DNA of 64,000 nt from Prochilodus magdalenae (lineage: Eukaryota > Chordata > Actinopteri > Characiformes > Prochilodontidae). The position numbers and the translations under genes are program-made. The stretch is from the NCBI GenBank assembly GCA_024036415.1, contig JAMWET010003524.1, positions 172,501-236,500 of the forward strand. The letters run 5' to 3'. The notes under the pieces are model-generated. The model worked only from the letters and a program-made list of their open reading frames with translations, did not search any database and was not told the origin of the DNA. Position 1 is the first letter of the stretch, and every line of letters starts with the position of its first letter. Positions 1-8,450 of this stretch are shown here, in pieces.

Positions 1-222
1 CCTTCACACTATGGTCTTTGGCCACGCCCACATGCAGTCCCTCCATTTAGCCAATCATTAACATCTGCTCTGGAGCGTTTACCACACATGGAACGAGACA
101 TTCCCTGCACTGTAGCACCTCTTCCCAGTCTATAGATCCCGTCACTCACACCCCACAGAGATTTGTAGCCCCTTCATTCTAGTGCAGCACCATCTGCAGG
201 AGTCTGAAGTTACTACCACCAT
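1..222 (-). mobile_element. Tc1-like deletion derivative, left part cut by the window edge
   Basis: Read on the minus strand, this segment matches the start of the repeats at 13315-13800 and 50960-51450 in this window. Shared blocks include the stretch around a GTGACGGGATC motif and the stretch containing TCTCGTTCCATGTGTGG. In the other two copies this part is followed by a helix-turn-helix-like peptide and a Tc1-type C-terminal motif, so I assign it to that family. Only the 5' part is present because the element runs off the left edge. Confidence 0.6.
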
Positions 223-700
223 GCTGGGTGACTCATTCCCCACTCTTCTAAGTCTACGAATCCCATCATAGATATTCCATGACCAACTATGAATTCTATT
301 AACGTAGAAACGTAGAGGAACCACAGCAACTCAATCACAAAGTGTCAGACGGTGTAAAGTTACAGAGTGAGGTCTCCAAGTGTCAAGAAACATAGTTCAT
401 GAAAATCTAAGGCATGAAAGAGTTCTGAACCTCCTCTGGCATTACCAACAGCATAAAAACTGTGCAGCATAAAAGGGGTGCCTGTAGATTTGAAATGGCA
501 TGTCATCAAAGCTCCTGTAGGTGTAACGTGTATGTGTCCCAGTACGTATGTCCTTATAGTGTCTGTACTTTATTATGCACATTGCAAAATTCATAGGTCA
601 TACAGGATTAATGCTCGTTCTACCAGTGACATCAATCACCCGTACAGCTCTGACCTGCTCAAATATCACCCTGTAACACACTGTGCACATTTTCCCTGGA
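223..700. other. Intronic sequence with no recognised feature
   Basis: This is the part of the intron upstream of exon A that lies between the Tc1-like fragment and the GT tract. I see no exon with good splice sites that continues the ABCC frame. The preceding coding exon must lie beyond the left edge. Confidence 0.5.
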
Positions 701-707
701 ATGCTGT

Positions 708-961
708 GTGTGTGTGTGCATGTGCGTGCGTGTGGTTGTGTGTATATGTGTGTGCGTGTTAGTATGTGTATGTGTGGGTGTGCGCGTGTGTGTGTGCGTG
801 TGTGTATGTGTGTGTGCGCGTGTGTGTGCGTGTGCGCACGCGTGTGTGTGTGTGCGTGTGTGTGTATATGTGTATGTGTGTGTGTATGTGTGCGTGTTTG
901 TGTGTGTGCGTGTTTGTGTGTGTGTGTGTGCGCGTGTGTGTGTGTGTGTATGCGTGTGTGT

Positions 962-1056
<95 letters not shown>

Positions 1057-1058
1057 TG
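708..1058. repeat. (GT)n-rich microsatellite
   Basis: About 350 bp of GT repeat with scattered A, C and T interruptions (ATGT, GCGT, TTGT) and a nearly pure core around 966-1016. It ends about 50 bp before the acceptor of exon A. Open frames on both strands here (poly Cys-Val or His-Thr) are artefacts of the dinucleotide repeat. Confidence 0.97.
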
Positions 1059-1109
1059 ACATATATATATGTGTGTTAACATGTGTGGGCTGGTATATTT
1101 GCTCCACAG

Positions 1110-1299
1110 GTTTAATGTGATAAGTGACCACAACGCCAATCACTTCCTGCTGTTTAACTGTGGAACACGTTGGCTGTCCTTCTGGCTGGACTTCCTGTCT
1201 GCCACTGTTTCCCTGTTGGTGGCGCTGTTCGTAGTGCTAAGCCCCAATGACACCATTAACCCCGCACTCAAGGGTCTGGCCCTCTCTTATACTATACAG
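1110..1299 (+). CDS. abcc12: ABCC12-like transporter, exon A (end of second membrane domain)
   Basis: This exon follows CCACAG and ends CAG before GTAAAA. It enters in the third codon position and leaves in phase 0, giving 63 codons. The peptide begins FNVISDHNANHFLLF and continues with CGTRWLSFWLDFLS, a hydrophobic run (VSLLVALFVVLS) and KGLALSYTIQ. The RWL...LD and GLALSY motifs are hallmarks of the last helices of TMD2 in ABCC5/11/12 exporters. The hydrophobic run is one membrane helix that lines the substrate path. The exon is 190 bp, the same length as exon C. Earlier exons (TMD1, NBD1, most of TMD2) are outside the window. Confidence 0.88.
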
Positions 1300-2878
1300 G
1301 TAAAAGATGCACACCTACACACTTCCAAACCTGTGTGTCCTCTTTTGCTATTAGCATGTCCTCTCTAAAGCTACAGTCATGAGCCCTGAGTGACTTATTG
1401 GTATATAAAATGCAGATAAAAATAATTTGTAATGATACATTTGTAAATAATGAAGATAAAATTCATTATGTCTTAATTAAAGTTAGTGTTTATTATAATC
1501 ACAATAAACTATGTGTTGAGCAATCTATCTACACTGATACTGTAGGAGTGGTACTGGTCCACTACCAGGTATTGTATGGAACCGATATCAGCACAATAAC
1601 CAGATTCACATTGTGCTATGCAGCTGTGCATCACTTCCTGTGAGGTAGTAAAGCATTTGATTGGTGTATGCATGGTTTCCCACTTTCAGATGATCATAAT
1701 AGTACTCTATTGGTATTGGTCCATACTCAAAATTTAATATCAGAATGTCAGACAAAAAAAAGTGGATCCTGTCTACTAACTCATTCTACCGGACGGTCAG
1801 GATTGGACACTGATATAGCAGAACCGACTCCATTGTAAGAACCAAAGTGTGGGAGGACACTTATTATAGGGAAGATATTGCTCTGGCGGTTGACTAATCA
1901 GAGCAAAGTGGCTGAGATGACCAGTCAAAGCACACTGGGTTCATTGGGAGGCGGGGCTCATTGGGAGACACTGGAGCTCCAACAGAGCGTCTGAGACAGA
2001 GGGTCTCAGACAGAGGGTGCGGTATGACATTGTGTTTTGGGAAAACTGAAGCAAAATTAAAATCTCTTCTAGTAGACCCCAAAAATAAAATTATGAACAT
2101 TGAAAATGAGCAAAACTGGTCCCATTAAATAACATTTAATAACTTTAATCCAGATTTCAGTTGTACATGTGCAAGTAGTGTACAGTGTACAATATGTTCA
2201 TCTCAGGCACTTAGGTACATGCACAATACCCAACCTTCACTTATTATTTAGAATAGAGTAGTTGCTTTATTTTAAAATGATATATTAAATCGATATAATT
2301 TGGAATAGAGTGAAGCTATATGCAATTACAAACATCAGTAAAATGGAACTCCCTGATCCAGTAGCAAAATTTTGACATTCTGTTCATGTAGATAAGTGGC
2401 CTTTGAATGGAAATTCATTGGAAGCTATTGTGTAACCCTTCAGATTAAGTCTCTGATTGCAGTTTTTATCAGGTAATCAGAAATTCGTTACTCAGTGCAT
2501 TTGAACAGTTGCCTCCCAGCCCTAAGCATGCGTGGACACGCACAGCTGCTCGGCCTCTCTTTTATGCTTCAGTTAGCTTGAACAGAGTCAATGAAATAAG
2601 TTAGTTAAGGATTATTTAATAATACATGGTGATATTCGGTACCGTGTCCTGCCTTGTATATGACGTGGGTTATGAGCAGACCTGCACAATCAAAATATTA
2701 GTCTTTGCAGTACTGATAGACTACAAAATGCAAATGAGCCCTCCAACCAATCAGTGTGTCTTTACTTTGGTGTGAGAATCTTGATTACCATCAAAGACCT
2801 GGACCACATTTCTAGATGAGTGATGGTAAAAGTAATGCAGGCCAACCTTTAATCATCATGAGTTCTGTTTTTTAGGGT
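1300..2878. other. Intron A-B, 5' half, no recognised feature
   Basis: The donor is CAG/GTAAAA at 1300. The following 1.6 kb is AT-rich with only short chance open frames. I see no repeat family shared with the rest of the window here apart from minor local duplications (for example GTCTCAGACAGAGGGT repeated at about 1990-2020). Confidence 0.5.
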
Positions 2879-3191
2879 TATCAGCTTCACTGACCATATA
2901 GGAGCACTCTCTAGTTCTGCAGTTACAGACTGTAGTCCATCTGTTTCTCTGTATACTGTATTACCCTGTTCTTCAATGGTCAGGACCCCCACAGGACCAC
3001 CACAGAGCAGGTATGATGTAGGTGGTGGATCATTCTCAGCACTGCAGTGACAATGGCGTGGTGGTTGTGTGTTAGTGTGTGTTGTGCTGGTGTGAGTGGA
3101 TCAGACACAGCAGTGCTGCTGGACGTCTCAGTGTCACTGCTGCACTGGGAATCATCGCCAACCAAAACTGTCCAGCCAACAGCAGCTTGAG

Positions 3192-3260
3192 GGCAGCGTC
3201 CCATGGGCAGTGTCCCGTGGGCAGCGTCCCGTGGGCAGCATCATGTGGGCAGCATCCTGG
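3192..3260. repeat. 14-bp tandem repeat inside the foldback element
   Basis: About five tandem units of a 14-bp motif close to GGGCAGCGTCCCGT, with variants (CATG, ATCATG, ATCCTG). The related position in the element at 59008-59612 has no such expansion, so it arose locally. Confidence 0.8.
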
Positions 3261-3556
3261 GACCACTGATGAAGGACTAGAGGATGGCTAACACAGGATT
3301 AGACGCAGCAGTGCTGCTGGAGTGTTTAGACACTGTGTCCACTCACTGTCCACTCTATTAGACACATCTACCTTGCTGGTCCACCTTGTAGATGGACAGT
3401 CAGAGACGATGGCTCATCTGCTGCTGCACAGTGCAGTGTTGGTCATCCTCTAGTCCTTCATCAGTGGTCACAGAACGCTGCCCACAGGACACTGTTGACT
3501 GAATAGTTTTGATTAGTAGATGAGTCTCAGTCCAGCAGCTCTGCTGTGTCTGATCC

Positions 3557-3711
3557 ACGTCTTTTACTCTCCGCGGTGCCTCAGACACACAGCCCTGACA
3601 AAAAACATTAGATTAGCACTGACCAGACACAAGTAGCCTTCTTGATCCGACAAATGAACCAGTGGGTTTCTCACCGTGATGTACTCCTGCAGTCTTTCCA
3701 CTGAGGTGAAC
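3557..3711 (-). pseudogene. Inverted duplicate of abcc12 exon B end, intron and exon C start
   Basis: The reverse complement of these 155 bases equals 4031-4185 except for one base (a C/T difference in the intron part). It contains the last 37 bases of exon B, the complete 80-bp intron with its GT donor and AG acceptor, and the first 38 bases of exon C. Both ends are sharp: it starts after GATCCAC and stops before ACCAGCAC, i.e. inside the right arm of the foldback element, replacing about 4 bp of it. Because the intron is retained, the copy was made from DNA, not from spliced RNA. It is not expected to encode anything on its own, but it lies antisense within the pre-mRNA of its parent gene, 319 bases upstream of the original. 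Confidence 0.95.
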
Positions 3712-3977
3712 ACCAGCACAACACACACTAACACACCACCACCACGTCAGTGTCACTGCAGGTCTGAGAATGATCCACGACCCACATCATACCTGCTCTG
3801 TGATGGTCCTGTGAGGGACCAAACCACCAAACAACCGGGTAACAAAGATACAGAGAAACTACAAAGAGCTATAACGTGTTCCTATATGTTATGTGAAGCT
3901 GATGAAAGTTGTGTGTATTGTGTATCTGTATCTGTGAGCTTGCATTGTGTAATATGTGCCGTTTGTTGTCACTGCAG

Positions 3978-4067
3978 TTGACGGGCATGCTGCAGTATGT
4001 CGTGAGGCTCTCTACAGAAGTGGAGGCTAAGTTCACCTCAGTGGAAAGACTGCAGGAGTACATCACG
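3978..4067 (+). CDS. abcc12: ABCC12-like transporter, exon B (linker between TMD2 and NBD2)
   Basis: This is a 90-bp exon bounded by CACTGCAG and GTGAGA, phase 0 to phase 0, 30 codons. The peptide LTGMLQYVVRLSTEVEAKFT followed by SVERLQEYIT matches the conserved linker of ABCC5/11/12 proteins, with the invariant region E-x-KFTSVER. In this family the segment carries the intracellular end of the last helix and passes motion from NBD2 to the membrane domain. The last 37 bases are duplicated in inverted orientation at 3675-3711, so the donor site lies inside a potential long hairpin of the pre-mRNA. Confidence 0.92.
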
Positions 4068-4147
4068 GTGAGAAACCCATTGGTTCATTTGTCGGATCAA
4101 GAAGGCTACTTGTGTCTGGTCAGTGCTAATCTAATGTTTTTTGTCAG

Positions 4148-4337
4148 GGCTGTGTGTCTGAGGCACCGCGGAGAGTAAAAGACGTCAGCATCCCTTCTGG
4201 CTGGCCAAAAGAGGGAGCTATCACCTTTAAAGACTACAGCATGAGATACAGAGAGAACACACCTATAGTGCTTGACCATCTCAATCTTGAAATTCAGCCG
4301 CGAGAGAAGCTCGGCATTGTTGGACGCACTGGATCAG
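4148..4337 (+). CDS. abcc12: ABCC12-like transporter, exon C (start of NBD2, first part of Walker A)
   Basis: The exon follows TTTTTTGTCAG and an 80-bp intron, and ends TCAG before GTGAGG. It starts in phase 0 and ends with one base of the next codon. The peptide begins GCVSEAPRRVKDV, then WPKEGAITFKDYSMRYRENT (the strand and A-loop aromatic region where Y stacks on adenine) and GIVGRTGSG, the Walker A loop. The Walker A is split by the intron at the Gly-Lys junction, as is usual in this family. The first 38 bases are part of the inverted duplicate at 3557-3594. The next 2.6-kb intron is made almost entirely of repeats. Confidence 0.93.
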
Positions 4338-4629
4338 GTGAGGGGCGGTCCCCTAGAATTAGGGAATAATCTGGGATTAGGTGCCTTAAGGTTAGAACTA
4401 TAAGTCGCAACCAGCATGGACCAAACAAATCATTGGTCAGTAAATAAGCAAGAAATAGAAAAACACATAAAGTAACTTATTATGGGATGGCTTTTTCCTG
4501 TTGATTTCTGAAACCGTGTGGATCCATTTGCAGACAGCGTTTTACAGAAAGAGGAGTCATTATTGATCCACTCTGCATTAATAGCTTTAAACAGATACAA
4601 AAAAAAGGCAAGCCCGTTTGAGCTGAACA

Positions 4630-6251
4630 TATGTTACACAAACCATGTACTTGCGTTAAAGTAGAGACCCCCCAAGGTAAACTCCTCCTCCAGTGTCTGT
4701 AGAAGTTCTTCAGACCTCCACTGGAGTAACAGTACTAAAGTATGTACCTTCAGATGTACTTAAGTATGGAGAGTAACGGTACTAAAGTATATACCTTCAG
4801 ATGTACTTAAGTATGGAGAGTAACGGTACTAAAGTATGTACCTTCAGATGTACTTAAGTACGGAGAGTAACAGTACTAAAGTATGTACCTTCAGATGTAC
4901 TTAAGTACGGAGAGTAACAGTACTAAAGTATGTACCTTCAGATGTACTTAAGTACGGAGAGTAACGGCACTAAAGTATTTACCTTCAGATGTACTTAAGT
5001 ACGGAGAGTAACGGCACTAAAGTATTTACCTTCAGATGTACTTAAGTATGGAGAGTACCGGTACTAAAGGATGTACCTTCAGATGTACTTAAGTATGGAG
5101 AGTAACGATACTAAAGTATGTACCTTCAGATGTACTTAAGTATGGAGAGTAACGGCACTAAAGTATTTACCTTCAGATGTACTTAAGTATGGAGAGTAAC
5201 AGTACTAAAGTATGTACCTTCAGATGTACTTAAGTATGGAGAGTAACAGTACTAAAGTATGTACCTTCAGATGTACTTAAGTATGGAGAGTAACGGTACT
5301 AAAGTATGTACCTTCAGATGTACTTAAGTATGGAGAGTAACAGTACTAAAGTATGTAACTTCAGGTGTACTTAAGTATGGAGAGTAACAGTACTAAAGTA
5401 TGTACCTTCAGATGTACTTAAGTATGGAGAGTAACGATACTAAAGTATGTACCTTCAGATGTACTTAAGTATGGAGAGTAACGGCACTAAAGTATTTACC
5501 TTCAGATGTACTTAAGTATGGAGAGTAACAGTACTAAAGTATGTATCTTCAGATGTACTTAAGTATGGAGAGTAACAGTACTAAAGTATGTACCTTCAGA
5601 TGTACTTAAGTATGGAGAGTAACAGTACTAAAGTATGTACCTTCAGATGTACTTAAGTATGGAGAGTAACAGTACTAAAGTATGTACCTTCAGATGTACT
5701 TAAGTATGGAGAGTAACAGTACTAAAGTATGTACCTTCAGATGTACTGAAGTATGGAGAGTACCAGTACTAAAGTATGTACCTTCAGATGTACTGAAGTA
5801 TAGAGAGTAACAGGAGTATGGTTTATTACGGCTCTAATGTCCTATTATCATTTCTGGATCAGGACTCTTCATCAGCTCAGTGTAGGTGAAGAGACTCTAG
5901 TGTCTCTCAGTCCACCAGTCTTTAATAGAAGCTCATTCATTAGTCTGACACTGACGTCCATTCACACCACCATCAGCACAGAACACTAAAGGAGAACAGG
6001 TTCCATTAGCTAGAACCAAGCTCTATCCAGCAGGTCACAACAAGCTCAAAACAAAGTGACCGCTGTTCCCTGATTGGTGCGCTCACTTCACACTTCTTTG
6101 TGGCCAGATAGTGGAGTAACAGGAAGATAATAGACTTTGAAATGTGGTGGAGTTAAAATTAAAGTCCCCCAGAATGGAAACACTGCAGTAAAGTATTAAT
6201 ACACTAAAAACTACTTTACTAATTATTTACTGCACTACTGTCCACTGCTGG
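4630..6251. mobile_element. hAT-like MITE carrying a 47-bp minisatellite (copy 1)
   Basis: Both flanks of the minisatellite match copy 2 at 60822-61600: the left flank around CTCCTCCAGTGTC...CCTCCACTGGAGTAACAG and the right flank from TTTATTACGGCTCTAATGTCC to CCATTAGCTAGAAC. Copy 1 keeps the right terminus, ending GTCCACTGCTGG. Copy 2 keeps the left terminus, beginning CAGTGGTGGACGAAGTA. These are inverted relatives and resemble hAT-type termini (CAGNGGTGGNC). No transposase is present. The left terminus of this copy is missing or eroded. It fills most of intron C-D. Confidence 0.72.
4724..5811. repeat. 47-bp minisatellite, about 23 copies
   Basis: The unit contains CAGATGTACTTAAGTATGG and AGTAACAGTACTAAAGTATG. 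Successive CAGATGTACT motifs are exactly 47 bp apart (4751, 4798 and onward). Units differ by a few substitutions, and blocks of variants recur (units with GGCACTAAAGTATTTACC occur next to units with GATACTAAAG), which points to amplification by unequal exchange of multi-unit blocks. Confidence 0.97.
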
Positions 6252-6374
6252 TGCTTAATGAAAACAAATATGAAAAAAAAATATTAGAGTAAAACATCAT
6301 GAAATGTAGCATGTGGCTAAACTTGTGCATGAGATTATAAACATAAGAAAACATACAGTATATATGTTTAATAT

Positions 6375-6890
6375 ATTCACTCATCTGCCTTTACACACGC
6401 ACATGAACTTGAGTGACATCCCATTCTTAACTCATAGGGTCTAATATGATGTCGGCCCACCCTTTACAGCTATACCAGCTCCAACTCTACTAGGAAGGCT
6501 TTCCACAAGGTTTAGAAATGTGTTTATGGGAATTTCTGACTATTCTACCAGAAGTTAATTTGTGAGGTCAGACATTGATGTCAACTCCTGAACCACCCAC
6601 ACCATAATCCCCCCTCCATTAGACTTTACACTCGGCACAATGGAGTCAGACAAGTACCGTTCTTCTGGTCACCGCCAAACAGGACTCGGATATTCAGATT
6701 GCCAGATGGAGATGCGTGGTTCGTCACTCCAGAGAACACGGCTCCACTGAGAGCAACCCATTCTTTCACTAACGTGCGTCTGCATGCCTAGGTGCTTGGT
6801 TTTATACACCTGTGGTTATGGAAGTTATTGGAACACCTGAATTCAATGATTTGCATGGGTGAGTGAGTACTTTTAGCAGTATAGTGTAGC
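6375..6890. mobile_element. Mariner-type MITE, internally deleted
   Basis: The segment ends ...GTGAGTACTTTTAGCAGTATAGTGTA, the terminus of a fish Tc1/mariner family. It carries typical blocks of that family: AATATGATGTCGGCCCACCC, ATAATCCCCCCTCCATTAG, and TTTATACACCTGTGGTTATGG with AACACCTGAATTCAATGATT. The middle of the element, including most transposase sequence, is missing. It ends only about 43 bp upstream of exon D, so it supplies most of the sequence near the branch site of that intron. A 98-bp element with the same kind of termini lies at 58660-58758. Confidence 0.65.
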
Positions 6891-6930
6891 TACTGTGTAT
6901 TAAAGAATCTCATTGTTTCCCGTGGGGCAG

Positions 6931-7090
6931 GCAAGTCTTCCCTGGGCGTGGCTCTGTTTCGGCTGGTGGAGCCGGCGAGGGGCACCATTTTTATTGACAG
7001 TGTGGACACCAGCACTATAGGCCTGCAGGACCTGCGCAGTCAGCTGTCTGTCATCCCCCAGGACCCTGTCCTCTTCATTGGCACAGTCAG
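6931..7090 (+). CDS. abcc12: ABCC12-like transporter, exon D (Walker A end, Q-loop)
   Basis: The acceptor is CGTGGGGCAG; the exon ends GTCAG before GTAAAC. Joined to exon C it restores the Walker A lysine and serines ([15 protein letters not shown]), the residues that hold the ATP phosphates and Mg. Further on it has GTIFIDSVD, a [17 protein letters not shown] block with the Q-loop glutamine that senses the gamma-phosphate, and GTVR. The GTIFID...D and VIPQDPVLF motifs fit ABCC12 better than ABCC5 (from memory of the family). The exon length is 160 bp and the phases 1 and 2 are consistent with the neighbours. Confidence 0.93.
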
Positions 7091-7230
7091 GTAAACTCCC
7101 ACCTCTCCGTTTTCACTAGTGAACTTCAGTTACACTGTAGAAATACAATATAATTTCTATTTTTGGTTAAACGATGTACGGAAATAGCTCTTTATGAATC
7201 CGTGTGTATGTCTGTCTTTATCTGATGCAG

Positions 7231-7309
7231 ATATAACCTAGATCCATTTAATAACTACTCAGATGAGGAGATCTGGATGGCTCTGGAGAAAACTTACATG
7301 AAAACAACA
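7231..7309 (+). CDS. abcc12: ABCC12-like transporter, exon E (helical subdomain of NBD2)
   Basis: A 79-bp exon after TGATGCAG, ending AACA before GTAAGT. The first base completes the arginine codon of exon D, giving [20 protein letters not shown] and then KTYMKTT. NLDPF followed by an acidic stretch and a W-x-x-L-E motif is the standard start of the ABCC helical subdomain. The exon leaves in phase 0. The intron before it is 140 bp. Confidence 0.92.
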
Positions 7310-7510
7310 GTAAGTAAATTCTGAGCCTGTTAAGCAGTTATTAGACTTGCAGCTTATTATCAAGTAACCATTGGTAATTTGCGCTTAACTTATAAGGTAT
7401 GCAGCTATGACTGAGTTTAAGAGGGGTAACCCCCAGTCCTCCTGCTGCAGTCAACATGGCGTAGCGTACAACAGCAGATTTGACTTTCTCTCCATCTGTC
7501 TTTCTCATAG

Positions 7511-7624
7511 ATCTCGAAGCTGCCAGACAAGCTGGAGTCGGCAGTTGTGGAGAACGGAGAGAATTTCTCCGTAGGAGAGAGGCAGCTCATATGCATGGCC
7601 CGAGCCCTGCTCCGCAATTCTAAA
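7511..7624 (+). CDS. abcc12: ABCC12-like transporter, exon F (ABC signature)
   Basis: Acceptor TTCTCATAG, donor AAA/GTAACG, phase 0 to 0, 38 codons. The peptide [20 protein letters not shown] leads into [25 protein letters not shown] is the ABC signature of NBD2. Glu in place of the more common Gln (SVGQRQ) is shared with ABCC5, ABCC11 and ABCC12, so it is a lineage mark and not a defect. The signature serine and glycine that complete the ATP sandwich with NBD1 are intact. Confidence 0.94.
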
Positions 7625-7709
7625 GTAACGATAAACACACTTTCTCACTTGCACACGCATCTGCATGCAGACTGCTCATCTGAACTTGAACTGTTTCGTG
7701 GCTGTGTAG

Positions 7710-7874
7710 ATCATTCTGTTGGATGAGGCAACAGCATCCATAGATTCTGAGACTGACAGCCTGATTCAGCACACAATCAGAGATGCCTTCCAGCACTGCA
7801 CCATGCTGACCATAGCCCACCGCATCAACACCGTGCTGGAGTGTGACCGCATCCTCGTTATGGACATGGGCAAG
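7710..7874 (+). CDS. abcc12: ABCC12-like transporter, exon G (Walker B, D-loop, H-loop)
   Basis: Acceptor GCTGTGTAG after an 85-bp intron, donor AAG/GTGAGA, phase 0 to 0, 55 codons. It reads [20 protein letters not shown] (Walker B with the catalytic Glu after Asp, then the D-loop), then [20 protein letters not shown] with the H-loop histidine, and ends LVMDMGK. All catalytic residues of NBD2 are present, so nothing in the visible part argues against a functional ATPase site. The intron that follows is 3.3 kb and rich in repeats. Confidence 0.94.
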
Positions 7875-7924
7875 GTGAGAACATATACATACATGCACAG
7901 AGTGGACCTAGGTGATGGGGTGAG

Positions 7925-8450
7925 GTGATTGAATATCATTGATGAAACAAATTTCATGCTCAGCCGTGCATGTGATGTTAGCTTAGACAGGACATTCAGC
8001 AACCAATGATGCCCTCCGTGAGTCATTCTGTCAGCACCATTTGCAAACGGCTGCACCACGCAGGACTACATGCACACAGACCGTTACAATGACTGCTATT
8101 AACACCACGTCACCGTCACCAAGACTGCAGTGGTGTCGTACCAGACTGTCATGGAGTGACTCAGAATGGCAGCGGGTCATCTTCAGTGACGAGTCCCGCT
8201 TAAGTCTTGGTGGAGACGCCCAATGAATCCGTGTGTGGAGGCACCGTGGTCAGCACCAAGATGAACAGTTTGTTGTCATGCGTCCAGAAGGCCTGGTATC
8301 ACTCCACCTCCACCCCTACCGCACCATCTGCAGGAACTGTGTGAGGATATTCAAGCTGCATGGGGTGGATTATCACAGGACACCATTAGGAACCTCTACA
8401 ACTCCATGCCGAGACATCTTATCATTTCCATTGCTCCATGACACCTGACA
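7925..8450 (+). mobile_element. Tc1-like transposase remnant, internally deleted (family I)
   Basis: The translated pieces read DSEWQRVIFSDESRLSLGGD, then (after an in-frame TGA) IRVWRHRGQHQDEQFVV, a block with the first catalytic Asp of Tc1-type DDE transposases. The sequence then jumps to codons for HHLQELCEDIQAAW and LSQDTIRNLYNSM from the transposase C-terminus, in another frame. The catalytic middle is lost at the same junction as in the copies at 16458-17168 and 41670-42279. It lies in intron G-H, same strand as the gene. Confidence 0.8.

Larger units (their letters stand above)
2879..3906. mobile_element. Foldback (long inverted repeat) element with a captured gene fragment
   Basis: The left arm (about 2879-3150) runs from TCAGCTTCACTGACCATATA through CAGGACCCCCACAGGACCAC to GTGTTAGTGTGTGTTGTGCTGG. 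The right arm (about 3712-3906) is its diverged reverse complement: ACCAGCACAACACACACTAA, then a GAATGATCCACGACCCAC block, then TCCTATATGTTATGTGAAGC. The same arms recur at 52495-52665 and 59008-59612. No transposase is encoded, so this is a non-autonomous element lying in intron A-B. The arms are clearly diverged from each other, which implies an old insertion, whereas the fragment it carries (3557-3711) is almost unchanged. Confidence 0.8.

Noticed and set aside
598..1143. Several open frames of His-Thr or Cys-Val repeats on both strands
   Set aside because: They are translations of the GT microsatellite in all frames.
3400..3588. Minus-strand frame beginning SEAPRRVKDV
   Set aside because: It is the inverted copy of exon C start plus foldback sequence, not an independent gene.
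7511..7624. Glu instead of Gln in the ABC signature as a damaged site
   Set aside because: FSVGERQ is the normal form in ABCC5, ABCC11 and ABCC12, so it is not a defect.
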